Below are positions 50,115 to 63,493 of a DNA stretch of 64,000 nt, piece by piece. A program made the position numbers and the translations under genes. The stretch is from Isoetes taiwanensis (Eukaryota > Streptophyta > Lycopodiopsida > Isoetales > Isoetaceae): the NCBI GenBank assembly GCA_021234155.1, contig JAJEKV010000035.1, positions 9,398,241 through 9,462,240 on the forward strand, given 5' to 3'. The notes under the pieces were generated by a model. It searched no databases. It was not told where the DNA came from and was given only the letters and a program-made list of their open reading frames with translations. How positions within the stretch are numbered: position 1 is the first letter of the stretch; each line of letters starts with the position of its first letter.

Positions 50115-50139
50115 CATTACATTTTGGTATTGGGGCTGG
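50115..50139 (+). mobile_element. Possible decayed LTR end with primer-binding site
   Basis: TGGTATTGGGGCTGG at 50125-50139 differs from the methionine-type primer-binding site mostly by transitions, and follows ATTACA plus TTT, the spacing seen in many plant Gypsy elements. The dispersed repeat to its left may be part of the LTR. No coding domain follows. Confidence 0.35.
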
Positions 50140-50248
50140 TGGGGGCAAGTATGAGAGATTCTAACCCATGGGAGATAGCCAGTATTCTTACCAAATGGGT
50201 ATAATTAAGAGCATGTCATTAGCTTAGTCTAAAGGCGTTTATGAATAG

Positions 50249-50430
50249 TCGCTTCTACCCATTTATGCGGTGTCTCGGGCGCAGCACCAAAGATACCTCG
50301 GCGGTCTCCCATGGAGTGGGCCTGAGAGAAATCTCACCAATAGAACTATGCGTCCTCGACATCGACAAACACACCATCTCACTGATGGCCAAGTCATGAC
50401 CTGCATCCAGCATTATTCAGTCATACTTGC
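50249..50430. repeat. Short dispersed repeat, copy 2 of 3
   Basis: It reads CTTCTACCCATTTATGCGG, then GCACCAAAGATACC, CGGCGGTCTCCCA, GAACTATGCGTCCTCGACATC and CCAGCATTATTCAGTCATAC. It aligns with the 49913 copy in the same orientation, about 335 bp away. Confidence 0.6.
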
Positions 50431-52740
50431 CTATGAAGCTTCGATTTCGAGCCTCTCATACCGTATACTTGATTTGGCGGATTAGCGAGCATGATTATTA
50501 ATGTTTATATGGCGAGTATTCCAAGCGTCGACAAGTACATACTATTCTCCTTCATGTGATGATAAAACAAGGGCATGTTCTATCTGCGGGTTTTTACGGA
50601 AGAGGCGAGAAGGAGCAATTTTTGGCGGTGGCCCTTGGAGAAATCATATTTCCGGCAACCCAAAGTAATTCGAAAATTAGCACTTTGGAAGACACTTTAA
50701 GCTTTCGGTCCAGGTCAGGGCAGGCGAAATTGTTTGTATGGAAAATTATGGCAGAAAGGTGAAGCGCATAAGGGTGGCTGCCATTGTATCTCTTTGTACG
50801 AAGCTTGCTTCTGGAGTCTAGGGCTGAAAGGAGGGATATTTTGAGAAAAACAGGTACAAAGAATTAAAGCATGCGTCGTGAAGTGGTTCTTAGGTGGGTG
50901 GTTTTAAACACATCGAGCCGTTGTAGATTGTTCTTGTTGAAAGAGATTTAATTATTTAATTGAAATCGTGAATGTGATAATGTGGATTGATGTCCTTTTG
51001 CCACGTGGTATATAAAGAAGAACTAAGCTAAGCTTATTGTAGAGATCTAGGAATAATCAGAGTAGAGTGAATGGTAGAGTGAGATAATATAGTAAGCGGG
51101 ATCACGGCAATAGCAATATAGAGATTGTTACGCTTGGAAGCCGAACTCAGTTGGAACGAGATCATGTGTATTTTATGGGGACTGCATGGAGGTTCGCTGC
51201 AAAGGCGCTTGGCCATCGACTCCATGACTAATTTAGAAGATAGATAAGTGTATGTTGCTGGTGATTAGATTGAAGTTGATGAAATAAGTAAGACGCTAGA
51301 AACAGTAGGTTATGTTGAGAATCACGTTAATCTTTCAGTAAGAATGTATACCAAAGCGGCCTAGAAGCTTATGGGGAACCTACTTGATGTAACATATTTA
51401 GTGCATATGAGTGATACATGGAAATATTCACTCACAGTGGAGAGAGTGACTTTGGGGGTATCTTGGGTAGAAGTATATTGTAATTAAGCTGGAGGTGATC
51501 CTTGTACCTTATATGGATGTAAATTGGCGGGATATCATGATTGTTTTGGGAATGGGACATTATGACATCCTGAATAAGCTTTTCATGGGGAGAGAAATAC
51601 TGAACATTTGTAATGTTCTTGTATATCTGAACATGCTAAATGCTTGGATACCATGGTGATATTGTCAGGTTGAATTATATTGCTTTATGACTTGTTGAAT
51701 GGCTGACATCATGTGGTGAACATAGACATTATGTCTATGATAATATCATTGCAAGCGTTGGCATTGGAGTACATGTTGTTTACGGTAAAGGCAAAGAAAA
51801 ATGCATGTGAATTATGACTCTTGATTCTTGGATCATATGATGACATGTTTAAGCACTACGACATGTGGGGCATAAGTTCTTGGCTGATACACATGAGTGC
51901 ACTGTTATTCACCTGGGGCGGAGTCCATTTCGCGGTGGCTTGGATTTCGCTAACTGTTCTTGACCGGCGTTGTCACCCGTGAGGAGTGCTTGATGCAGCT
52001 ATAGCTTGAAATATGCTAGTCTGGGCTAGGAGGTGTGTACACATGAGGCCTGCAAGTATTTCTTTGGGGCACGATGGCCGGTGGCCTTCATAGAGCGGGC
52101 CGAGCCTTTATGTTTATAATTATCTCGGTTATTTCATGGTTCGCCTCTCATGGTTCTTCATGGTCTCATATTGGATTTATTATAAGGTTAACATGTGCAT
52201 TTACACCTTATTTGGATGAAGCATTGTTTACATTTGATTCTTATTATCATTCTTCTATTATGTGCTAATACTTGCGTATTTGGTTTTCAGCATAAATTCT
52301 TAGGTGAGCAGCCGAATTACTCTGTGGTGAGGTACATGCATGTTGATTAATATGCCATCATTTTCTAAAACACCAATTTACTTAGTCTTTAGACTAACCC
52401 CGTGTTCACGCCGATTGTAAGGTTTGAGTGTAGCGTAGGGTGAGTGGAATTAGCAGGTGCACTCTTAAGCAGGAATCATGCCTTTAGAAAGGCCTTATGG
52501 AGCTTGTAATATATGAAGCTCTATATGCCCACGAGAGTGTATACAATTATGCTTCAAATGAATATGTACTTAACTACTGGATTTGAGGTAAAAGGTGATT
52601 CTTTGCAATTTCTTGTTAGCATTGCATCATTGTATACATACCAATTTGACATTGCATGCAGGTTAGATGGGATTTGCGGATTTGGAGGGATTGGCCGTAG
52701 TGCGTGCCCATAACCAAGCCCGTGTAGTCAGACATCTATA
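50431..52740. other. No gene seen
   Basis: Short frames only. The interval lies between copies 2 and 3 of the dispersed repeat and is probably transposon-derived. Confidence 0.35.
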
Positions 52741-52744
52741 GTAG

Positions 52745-52800
52745 TAGCTTCTACCCATTATGCGGTCTCAGCATACCAAGATCGAAGATCTCAAGGTCCG
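52745..52800. repeat. Short dispersed repeat, partial copy 3 of 3
   Basis: GCTTCTACCCATTATGCGGTCTCAGCATACCAAGATCGAAGATCTCAAGG follows the start of copy 2 (TCTACCCATTTATGCGGTGTCTC...GCACCAAAGAT...TCTCC) and then loses similarity. Confidence 0.5.
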
Positions 52801-53677
52801 TTATTTTTTCATTTCTAATACAGGGTATACATGAGAGATAAACATCTTATAAGTCACATTTACAATTAAAGTGGGTCAGCCATTCCCTTTTTTGGGTTTC
52901 ACATTATTTTTGCATGAAAGGGCAATCTAACTATCGGGGTGTTTGGTATTTTTATTGTGTCGAACGTTAGGACTTGAAGGGTTTCGACTTGAGAAGCAAA
53001 TAAACTCTGGTCGAAGATTCTCCAATACATTACGTTGCGAGTTAGATGCAGACCTTGATATGTGAGGCATTAGAGGAAAAATGAGATCTGTCCCCAAGAG
53101 AGGGATGCTTAAAATGCCATAGCTTTTACTAAATTTGTCCAATAGAAGCTCCAGTATATCTCATTCCCAGGTATTGGCGACTGTAATTAATGCAGAAGTA
53201 CATATGCTCTATTAGTATCATTTTCATTAACTTTTTGATTGAAAACTTCAGATTCAAAAACTTTTTTGTAGCAATGGATTACGTCTTCACAAAGTCTATC
53301 TAATGATAACCCACTTCATACATCTTTTCTGATATAAATATATATAAAAAATCATATTTTTAAAGGTTAGCATATGACCATATTGAAACAACCATATATC
53401 ATTGGAAGGTCTTTTCATTCGCATCCCAATGCGACAAGCGCCTGGTACGACAGAGTGGATCAAAAAGTATGGAAAAATTAGCGACAATGAAGAGTTGTTG
53501 GTCTTTGCCAATTACTGATTTATTATACCATTCCATTGGAAGTTCTTATGGGGATGAAATGAGATCTCAAATTCCTCTGGATTTAAACTTGGCGTTCATC
53601 TATCTTAGTCATCTTAGATCTACTACTTCAATGGTCATGTTTTGAAAATGGTCATATGGCGGTCTGGTATAACAACA
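52801..53677. other. No gene seen
   Basis: AT-rich, with two minus-strand frames of 71 codons and no recognised domain. Confidence 0.35.
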
Positions 53678-54640
53678 TCCTTGTTCCCAACTCTGATATT
53701 GGTTTCATTCCATGACATAGCCCTTTATGGAAACCATTCATACCACTGCGCGCACAATCTGACTCCCTCGACCAGAAGCTTGTGGAAACGGTATCTCGGC
53801 GGATAGGAATTATGTGTATTGGACACATCGCTGCATCACTGCTGGCGATGGCACATCTCCATAAATCACAGCCTTCAGGGGAGTTCCATGCTCTGAGAAA
53901 TCTTGAACTTATCGACATGAAGGTGATGCACAAACACGACCACCATTTGTCCAAGTCTGCGTGGAGCAGAGCAGACAAGTGTATTAGCAAAAGAGCAGAC
54001 GGTGCGAACCAAACCCATTCATGTTAAGCATATGGAATACGTTGCTTGTTGCTGAAATTAATATCTGCTGCCTTTGTGAAGCGTGGTTAATTAGGCATCT
54101 TTGAAGATAAACAAGCGAAAGTATCTGGCTTCGGTCATATCGGACTTCAGCATACCTTGCTCCAATGTCGCTTTTTCATAAAAATGGTGGGGTCGATCAT
54201 ATTCGCTGGCAAATAATTGCCAGTCCAACGTTGAACCCCTTACTGTGGGTTGAAAAGAGAGGCACCACCGAGATCAGAAAAACTACGCCCGAAAATTATA
54301 GCATTAGGAAGAGGCGGTTGTGAATTCCGTTTTAAGCTTACGTGTTGATGTAAGTTGGCATAGCGATTCAACTCAGCCATGTCATCTCGTAATACCTCCT
54401 TGTAGTAATCAATCATGGCATCGTTGGATGCAATATTACTTGGTCACAATGATGCCTTCTTCCAACGGACGTCGTCTCTTGGGGGCTGGCATAATGTTGC
54501 ATCTGCATTTTTTGAACCTCCCTAGTCTTCCTTAACGGATTGTCCCATCCGAGGATTTTGCCACGTAGGTCCAAGCTCTTGTCATGAGACTACGTATCCC
54601 TTTCATGACGCTTGTCGAACACGAGCTGAGTTTTGAGATC
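53678..54640. repeat. Dispersed 1-kb repeat, copy B (partner of 2.9 kb)
   Basis: Same landmarks and order as 2895-3925, in the same orientation, including TCCTTGTTCCCAAC at 53678 and the block GCATTTTTTGAAC...ATTGTCCCATCCGAGGATTTTGCC at about 54505-54562. The 112-codon minus frame (53652-53990) and the 81-codon plus frame inside it have no recognised domain, and their equivalents are broken in copy A. Confidence 0.65.
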
Positions 54641-57600
54641 AAATAAGATTTCCCTTACTCGATGCCCTAAGCCAATGAAGCCCAGAGCTATGGGAACTTT
54701 CTGAGGAGCCTTGGTTTTGCAGCCTTTCAGTGTACCACGCGTAACGGTAATATCGTGCCTCAACGGTGTGGAATTACACATTGGCAATTATAGTTAGCGC
54801 CCGCGAATTGCTTTCGGGTGTTTTCCACAGCAAAGTTTCGCGCGAAGATCGTTAGCGCCAAGAACAGTTCACTTTCGGGAACCGACCTGCTAAGGGAGTT
54901 TGACCCGCGAGAAGAAACTTCGATCAAAGAGTAAAATCATTTTCCTGTTGATTTAGGCTCCACATTCTGACCGTGACTAGATGGCTAAGCTCACGGTCAG
55001 AAGGTTAGCTTACCGTGGCGGTACTTGGCCAGGGAGCTTTGTTACCTCAACACAATGCAAGATGGCGAGAGTCAAAAGATGCGGGAGAAATGATGTTTAC
55101 CGCACATTTGACTTTGGTGGTGGTTCGTCGGCGAAGTACAATGCGACATGTATACCTCCAGATATGAAAAAAAAAATAAGCGGCAGGCCTTGAACTTTCC
55201 GCGGTTAGAAGTAAATTGTGAGTATGTAATTCTTAATTCATATTCAAGTAGTTGATTACTTATCGGTTCATTCCCTGATACTACCAGAGTTGTATATCGA
55301 TGGGGAGAACCTTTGTCTCTTCACACTCGATACTTGATGTTTTCCATTACAAGATATGACCGCGGTATTTGGTAGCACACGATACGGCTTCGAGAAAGGG
55401 ATATAATTTTTGGGTAATACTCCTCCCACAAGATCCCAGCTAGCGAAGGCTTCCATTGCCCGGCCTCCAGGTTGCTTCTTTGAGGCCTCTGGATCACCAC
55501 TTCCTATCTTATTAGCGCGAGGCCGGTGTTGTCGCGAGGGAAATGTTCACGGCATTGAAGGAGAAGGGAGAATGCGGGCATGAAGATTTGGAATTGATCT
55601 GTTCATTTACCACCATATTCAAGCGTGAGCAATGTAAGGCGAAGATGTTCTGATTCCAGTGTGAGTGATTTTTAGATAGTCTTCTTGAGTTGGGTATACG
55701 ACTTCCCGCGATAGGTGAATGCGAGGATGGTCGAGACGGTTAGAGTTCGTGAGGTAGAAGCGCGCCAATGGCGAAATGTAGTGAAGAGGGAGAAAGCGTC
55801 TGGATTCTGGCCGAACGAAGATGACAATGATGGCACTCATTCCTTGTCATAGACATTCATAAAAATGTCCCGAACGATTTTAAAAGTGGAAGCGGGCGAG
55901 TGGTCTGTTCGTGTTAGTGGGACGGGGCAAGCTTCTTCATGATGATAGATGGGAAAGGTAGGTATGAGAAGAATGCTATAAATTGGGGTCATACACTTAC
56001 CCAAAGTCTCATATCGTATGAATCCTATCTAATATATATCCTAAGTGATTGTTACTTGGAAATCATATTAATTACTGACATTTGCTCATTGGGATACTCT
56101 AGACTTATTAGCCATACTATACAACTCTGTGGATGTGTTTCACAGGTATACGGTCAGAGAGTGGCTCTGCGTATGGAAGGGCCATTTTGCATACGTACGA
56201 ATGCTTGTGTTTCATAAAATTAAAAGGGGTATGTAGTAGCCTTGACGAAGTTACAATAAATATTGAAGTGTTTTAGCGCAGTATGCGATTAACGAAAATG
56301 TATCAATAGAATGCGGGTATTTCGCGGGTAGCCCGCGATTGAAAATTATCGAAATAGAATAACTTATTGGGGGTGTTTTGCCCGCGGTAGCCGCGGTGGA
56401 GAAATTTAATACGCAATTAAGGAAGTGTTATTTTTATCGTTACCCGTTCTTAGTCTCTATTGCAAATCAAGCGCTAAAGCATTCTAAAGTGTCATCGGCC
56501 GGTGCTCACGAGAATGGCAATAGCGGGTCGATAAGCCAGAACGTTTAGCATGGTATGACAAGTGGAAGCGGGGATTTGAAGCATCTGAAAAGAGTTGAGG
56601 GCTAAGGAGCGATGGATGCAATAGCATTGTATAATAATTTTGCTGGCGTAGACATTATGGCGATTATGCTTATGCCGGTAGGCATCCTTCATAACTTCAT
56701 GTTTGGTCTGAAAGTGAAACCATGTCTGTGTTGGCACCTAACATCAACTTTCTTGTTTTCTGAAACGTCGTAGAATTAGAAGGTTATTGAAGAAATTTTG
56801 TCTTGACAGAGGGGAAGAAAGTACGACTAGATATCATATTCGGCACGCCACGCGAGGATTTTTCGTAGCTTAAAGATACTAACAACTTCAGGCAGTGTGA
56901 AAGCGAAACGCCTCACAGGCCAGATACTGAGGAAGAAAGCTCGTCTTGGAAAATGAGGGCGAGGTTGAGGAGGTCTCAGAAAAAAGGGTCTTAAAGTATC
57001 CAGTATAGCCATCTATGGGTGGGGAAACCATACTTGATGGCTGGTTATACGAAGTGGCGGGGTTGGTTGAGAAACGAGATATTGGGCGGATATATACCCA
57101 TGTTGGCAGGCACAGGGGGCTTATAGACTTTGGAAGGCCCGGACAAATGATGGCTGTGACTTATATTGGATCTCAATACCTCAGCGGAGGATGCATTGAA
57201 ATTGTCATGCAGCAAATTTGAGAGGGGTATATGAAGCGTGAAAGATGTCAAATTTGGTACATAGCTCTTCAATGCCTTACGAATTCATAGGAAAAATTGT
57301 TGTATGAAGTCCTCTTTCAAATAACAAACCGGTACGTTGTCGAGGCAGGTTAAAGGGTATTTATCTGGTTTCATATTTCTTCTTGAATGCGATGTTTCTT
57401 TTATCTGAGGAGTTATTTATTGATGATTTACATTGCAAGATAGGGAGAGTCACCTAGGTAAGGCGTAGTGTACATTATATGGGCTACCTTCACAAGGAAA
57501 TTATTGTGTTTCACAATATAGTCCATCTTGGAGTCTGAGGGGGTCCTCAGCTTAAGGCTCGTCATTAAACCACGTTACTAGCCTCAAACTATGTCGGTGG

Positions 57601-58875
57601 TATGATGGGTAGGTCTCATAATGTATGTCTTGAGGGCTTCAAAATGTACTCTGTCCTTACCAAATAAAGCAGCTCTAGGCTTAGATTGGGCGGACAAACT
57701 GCGCTTATCACGGTACACGAGATCGACTATTGTGTATCACATTGGGTGGTGGGGGTAAAGGGAGACAGAGATTTTGGTCGGGTACTCTGAGGCCACGATG
57801 CCAAGAAAATGTACCAAAAACTTATGTATTAATATAATGTCTTTTCTATAAATTGTCTATAATGTATCAATTGTTTCATATGTGAAGTAGCACGTATGAA
57901 TGTTCATTTATATTGTTAATTGTTAAATTCAATGTAGAACGTAAATCATTGTTAGATGTATATGTTAGGTATTCTTTAATGGGTATTTCTGATTCTATAG
58001 CAGCAGGATGTCGGCGGTTTTTGGGCGTTGCTTACTTGACTCTACGGTCAGAAAGCGATGGAAACAATTTGGACTACTGTTGCATGCAGGTGGCTCACGG
58101 TCTGTGAATGTCGGCGAGTTTTGAATTTTGCCGTTTGCCGTGGCTTCTGATTAAGCAGTGTCGGCGATTTTGGGCGCAGATTTGCTTTCTGGTAACTGCA
58201 GTCTAACAGATAATGGCGGTTGTTGCCGTTACCATTAGCTACGAACATTTTAGGTCTAGGGGTTTTATGGGATGGGACAGACAATATTGCTTAATTGTTG
58301 TCCTTGCTAAAATCAGCTCTCATGTCATGGAAAGTGCTAGCTAAATCCCACAAAATGGCGCCCGAGAATATTGGTCATTACTAGGCTATTCAATCTGAAG
58401 GCGTGATTATTCCCATCACAAACGGCAATGGCGGATGGTAGAGGAGGTTGTCATACACGAAGACCGGGCAAACCCTACGATAGCGTCCTGTATTAATATG
58501 GGCCCCGAATATTGGCAAGTGCTTCTAGTCGGGCGAGCAGGTTGTTGGGGAAGGAGTTTTTCATTGGCGCCATGCGCCACAATATTCCGGTTGAATATTT
58601 ATTGTAGTACTTTGATGAACCACGGCTCACGGATCCAAGCCCGGTACAGCGTTCCCCACAGGTGGCCGAGAACATTGGAGAGCGTGGTCATAGCCGTGTA
58701 GCCCCGGAGTTGATGTCATCAGAGCTGCGATTTTACGGCGTGATTCTTGTGTAATGTAGGCTGCTTCGATGTTGAAACCACAGGGGGTTCACGCGGCGGT
58801 GCTGGCGGTTGACTAACCATGTGCCGGAAACAATAGTCGAGGCTATCTCCTGGGTGATCACGGCGTTGGGACCCA
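54641..58875. other. Decayed repeat DNA, no supported gene
   Basis: No coding region is recognised. CG-containing short motifs cluster at 56305-56405 (CGCGGGTAGCCCGCG, CCCGCGGTAGCCGCGG). A GTCGGCG(G/A)TTTT motif recurs at about 58008 and 58157. Frames are at most 92 codons. Confidence 0.35.
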
Positions 58876-59583
58876 CTATTGCACATTCCCAAGCGTTTGG
58901 TGGTGGGGAGGAAGAGCTGCGAGACTAGATGCGAGCATATATGACCCGTCGAATTTGGTCAGCTCGGCGAGGAGCGGGCGACAAGATCGGCATGTTGGTC
59001 GGCAGATCAACGGAAGGATCAGCCGCCCGGCAAAGATCATCATCGGTGGGGCCAGCATGTTGTCAGGAACCGGATTGAGTGGAGCAGTACTAGGAAGCGG
59101 CTGGGAAATCGGTAGAAGAAATCCGGCCGTAAAGCCTCCTAGGCTTGTTCTTAGTCGCGAGACAAAGAGATCTGAGGCAATGAGGCCCGGCTTGGTAATA
59201 AAAAGCTGAGGCCCTAGGAAGGGGAGCCTAGTGTTAGGTGTTAGCCTGAAATGAAGGGTACTCCTCAGCACTTTCGAGCTTTGAAATTGCGTGCTTGAGA
59301 GCCTCGATTCCCAAGCAGCCGCTAGAATGGGCCGGAGATGCGGTATTGAGGAGGAAGGAATCAGAAGGAGGAGGAGGGACGAGCACCCGGACTTACGTCG
59401 GAGTGGTGGAGGAGGAAGTGGGCGAATCGAGGCCGAGGCCTTGACATCTTGAGAGGCACATCTAATTAGCCTCTTTGGGGCGGTGTCCGCATTGTTGTCT
59501 GAAGGGGCGATGTTCTTTGTGCCAGTTATGATATGCATAGCTAGATACTTGGATGCCTCCTTGCGCATCCTTTTGCTTAACAC
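58876..59583 (-). other. 235-codon open frame, longest in the window, unrecognised
   Basis: It runs from ATG 59583 to a stop at 58876. The translation is rich in Leu, Pro and Ser, with PLPPPPLRRK and SSLLLLLIPSSS. The low-complexity leucine and serine runs come from an AGGAGGAGG-type plus-strand stretch near 59370-59415. The region is clearly richer in GC than its surroundings, which lowers stop frequency and makes a chance frame likely. The plus strand has an 84-codon frame in the same place. No domain is recognised on either strand. Confidence 0.25.
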
Positions 59584-59704
59584 TGTTCTTAATATATAAG
59601 TGTTTTGGCCCCATATTGATGAGTGTTTTATATTTATACATGGTATTATTTATTCTATTTATTGAAACATTGCATTTTATCTACTAGTGTTGACGTGGCC
59701 CGCG

Positions 59705-59800
59705 GTCTTGAAAATGACTATTCCACATTAGTAGGAAGGTCTATTCTACGCTTGCAAACGATTGAAAATGGCTATTCATTCTTTGGGAAGGTCTATTTAA
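59705..59800. repeat. Two-copy tandem repeat, period about 55 bp
   Basis: GAAAATG(A/G)CTATTC followed by GGAAGGTCTATT occurs at about 59709 and 59764. Confidence 0.6.
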
Positions 59801-60594
59801 GCGGTAATAGTTCCAGTTTGGTTACGCCGCAGTGACTTCGCGAAATGTCCACACATTGCTGAAGAGAATCTTTGGCTGAATAGGCGGATCACATGTATCA
59901 CTTGGATTTGCATACTTATAGCTATATAAGAGGCATATAGCATGTACATAGAACTCATATAAGAGGCATAGCATACATGAATGAAGAAGCTTGTGCGATG
60001 GGGATCATCACAGGTAGATGGTGATCGCGATTAATCATAGGCATGCAGCTCGGAACCCTCAAAGGTGGATAACAACGGAGGCTCCCCTCGGAGGATTTGA
60101 CCCTACTGCTGTCCTTCGGCCGGATCGGGGATACCTTTGGTAGCATTATGTCATGGTGAAGTAATGGAGTCCATATCTTGGAGACATAGCAAATGGGCGT
60201 ATACGCATTGGTAGTACTTATATGAACAAATTATTGACGTACCTTTGTACTTAGCGACATTATTGGTTATACGGCATAATAGCCACAAAATACACATGTA
60301 CGTATGCGTATATAAGCATATACATTCAGTGATTTAGGGGACTCTTAGTCATTGTCACGGTGATCTTTTCTATCATGTACATTTGATGTCTCTATTCCAT
60401 ATTAGATGGATGATAACATGAAGGATGGGATAATATGAGTGAGGCGTGGTCATCGGTCTTCCAATAGGTATTTCTTTCAGCGACAACGCTAATTTTAAGT
60501 GATTCATCTGCGGTAATGGAATCCGTTCAGGACGAGAATGAGACTATGGCGCAGCTAGGCAGGAGGGAACATATTCGCACTGTAATTTGATGTG

Positions 60595-60700
60595 TATATT
60601 ATACCACAAAATTATTGATATACCCACAAAATTATTGATGATATATACATAGAAATTATTGATGGCGTATATGCATACAAAATTATTATCATATATACAC
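60595..60700. repeat. AT-rich imperfect repeats with ACAAAATTATTGAT motif
   Basis: (A)CAAAATTATTGAT(A/G)(T/A)A is found at about 60606 and 60628, and in altered form at about 60650 and 60678, separated by 22-30 bases and followed by further TA-rich text to 60760. Confidence 0.65.
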
Positions 60701-61599
60701 CTTTGTATGGTACTAGTATGCTACATAATATATAAATAAATATGCATTATATAGCATATATACGTTCTCCCAAATAGGCATCTATGCATTCATTGTCTTT
60801 AATGCCTTCTGTTTATGCTCCCTTGCCTCCTGTCCTTCTTATTTGCTTGCTCTTTGCACATGCCTCCACCTAGTTGTTCCTTGTCTTCTCCTAATTTCTT
60901 GCAAATGGTAACTTTGCAGAACATCCTCGATGTTGATCAGGAATACACATGGCGTCGTGAGTTATCTGATGCACTTTTGGTGATGATTTTTTTAACAACT
61001 TTTGGGAGCATGTCGATAGCGTCAGGGGTCAACCACAGAGCTTTACGGGTGATCCAGCTTCATTATCGTCGTATGCGTGTCTCCCTCCCTTTAGGGGAGA
61101 TCCAGTAGTGTTCAGGTTCACTCTAAGTGCTTTAGGACTTCTTACGTTAGAAGATAGGCTAGAGCGGTTAGGACATGCGCCATGGTTTCATGGCCCTCTC
61201 ACGGATGCGATTATGTGCCTCATTCTAATGAATACACAAGTTTATATACCATTTTCCTTGTATTTTCTCATGTGAATGTTTTTGTGGTCGCATTGGGCCA
61301 AAATTGTGACAGAAATGCTTCTCGCAAAAGTATTGAAGGGCCTATTTATTGCAAAAAGGTGGCGTCTGCAGTACGTCAGATCGGTGGGCCATATACAAGG
61401 GTATAATAGGCATTATTGGTATTATTCTTCTATGCTTGGTATTATACTTCTTCCTTGATGTGTATTATACTTCAGTATTATTGGATTAAACAGCTATAAA
61501 TTCTTTCACCTTTTCACTTCTTACCTTTGTTCCCATGTTCCCATTTACTTTCACTTCTGCGTGTTCTCACCTTTCACTTCTCACCTTGTGTTGTTGCTT

Positions 61600-61925
61600 C
61601 TAAGTGATCACCCGATCGCGCAGCGCTTGCTCCTTCATCGCCGTGCTGCATACGCTGCACTTGGTCTTGTTCCTTGCTCTAGATCTTGCTACTTGATCTT
61701 GTTCGCCCCTTCCTTACTGCGGAGTACTTCCTTGTTTGCTACTGCTTGATCTTGATCCTTGTTCCTTTTGCAACTGTCACGGTTCTTACTTCGCAGTCTT
61801 CGCTTGTTGTGATCTTCTTGCTCCCTTGAACTTCCTTGTTCCTTACGCTGCCAGTCTTGATCCTTGTTCCTTGCACGGTCTTCCTTGCTTCTTGCTCCTT
61901 GTTCCTTGCTTGCTTGTGCAAATGA
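61600..61925. repeat. CTTG(T/A)TCCTTGC low-complexity stretch
   Basis: The motifs CCTTGTTCCTT, CTTGATCTTG and CTTGCT recur many times without a fixed period. The open frames at 61561-61999 on both strands are rich in Leu, Cys and Ser because of this composition and are not taken as genes. Confidence 0.65.
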
Positions 61926-62485
61926 GTTGGACCCAACTCACGGGCTACTCGAAGGCACACTTAAGCATGCGGGCATTACGTCGCATTTTGAATGGATGAG
62001 AGCATGGGACCATTTCTTGGAGTGGAGGTTAGCCGCAGTCACCAGAGAACACAATGGAGTTGATCCAACCTAAAATTGCACGGAGCGATTGTGGTCATGA
62101 GCCAGCGATGGAAGTATTGTCGAGATATTGCAGGGAACTTGCAATGAGGGACATGAACCCCCTCCTTATCACGGGCCCGAGAGCAATTGAAGGCCTCTTC
62201 AAATCTTTGGATATTTAGCACACTCTGGATATATGAGTTCATTCATAATAGCAGGGACGGATGTATGGCCAGGGTGTACTACAGGCCGCGGTTTTTGTGG
62301 AGTTGGGTCCATCTTCTTAAAGAGTAATCATCTGGCCATTACTTTTCTAATGACTAGGTACCTTATGGTGGGGAAGAATCGGTAGAGGCGTGATACTTGA
62401 CTCCTTGGTCATGGGTTAGACCTCATGAGGAGGGTTGAGTACAAGGGACATCTTGGTCTCTGTAACCTTTGCTATCTATCATAAA

Positions 62486-62575
62486 TATTTCATATGATAC
62501 GAAGTGATAATATGTTATAATATTATAATATGTGTTAATATGTTCTAATATGTTAATATTTATAAGATTCTTGGC
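62486..62575. repeat. AT-rich simple sequence (TTATAATAT / TAATATGTT)
   Basis: Alternating TTATAATATTATAATATG and repeated (C/T)TAATATGTTAATAT text. No gene. Confidence 0.6.
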
Positions 62576-62617
62576 ACTATTTACATACCGTATACGGTGG
62601 CGAAGTAACTCAGTACA

Positions 62618-62905
62618 AATTGAAAGGGCCTGGCCTTTTGCGTAGTAACCACGGTGAAATGTGAAGTGCAAGTATTGAAGGGCCTGGCCCGCTTGCAGGC
62701 TTTCACAGTCTCTGGCGTCAGTCGATTTGAATTCTGAGGGTAGCCATGGCCCCATGCGTCGCCGGTGAAAAATGTTTCGATTACAGGAAGGGCCTGTTGC
62801 TGCGTAGCCGGTGCCTTCGGTCGTAGAAGGAGCTATTTGCTTGCATGGCACGGTGCCATCGTGAATCGATTTGAATTCTGGAGCCTGTGCAGAGTAGCCC
62901 GCGAT
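62618..62905. repeat. Imperfect two-copy repeat, offset about 143-165 bp
   Basis: AAGGGCCTG occurs at about 62625, 62679 and 62789. GCGTAGTAACC and GCGTAGCCGG follow the first and third. TCGATTTGAATTCTG is at about 62723 and 62866. The spacing between landmarks changes from copy to copy, so indels have accumulated. The 198-codon minus frame at 62423-63019 crosses this repeat and shows no known domain. Confidence 0.55.
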
Positions 62906-63493
62906 GCGCGTACATACATCAATTGCCCAGCCGCGGCATTTTCTCACGCGAGTACTATGGCCCGTATAGAAACCAACTCTTTTCTGATGGGGAATCAGGG
63001 GAAAAGTAAATCTGGACATAACCTTTACATCTCATTGATCTCCACTCCCTTGATTAAACTCCTTGGTACAGTTTTTTTCCGGTACTTGCGGGTTTTGTCT
63101 ATGACTTAGCATTGATTCACAGTTTAATTACTCTTCACCCCTTGCACCGCGATCCTTCACAGCAAAACCATTGTTGACACATCTCTTTGCAAAATTCCAA
63201 GCCCGAACCTACGTGTGTTGAAGAATGCGACTTGCGGATATATTTCGTATTATTCCAATTCAGGGCTTCCATATACGACAAACCACGCCATGTGAGCGAG
63301 AATATGAACAGTGAGTCAAATTGTATGGCCTCACCCCATCGCGATGAGGAAAGACTTAGTGAAGTTTGTGTGCCTCACGGAATTTGGCAACATCATTTTT
63401 GCACGCTTTTTTCACGCATTTCCTTTGCAGTCTGAGAAATCTGCCATGCCTTGATTTTCTTAGTGATGCGCCGCGATCATTTGGGTATTATCC

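Noticed and set aside
61561-61999. Leucine- and cysteine-rich frames on both strands
   Set aside because: They are a product of the CTTGTTCCTTGC low-complexity stretch.
62423-63019. 198-codon minus-strand frame
   Set aside because: It covers an imperfect repeat and an AT-rich simple sequence; the translation shows no family features.
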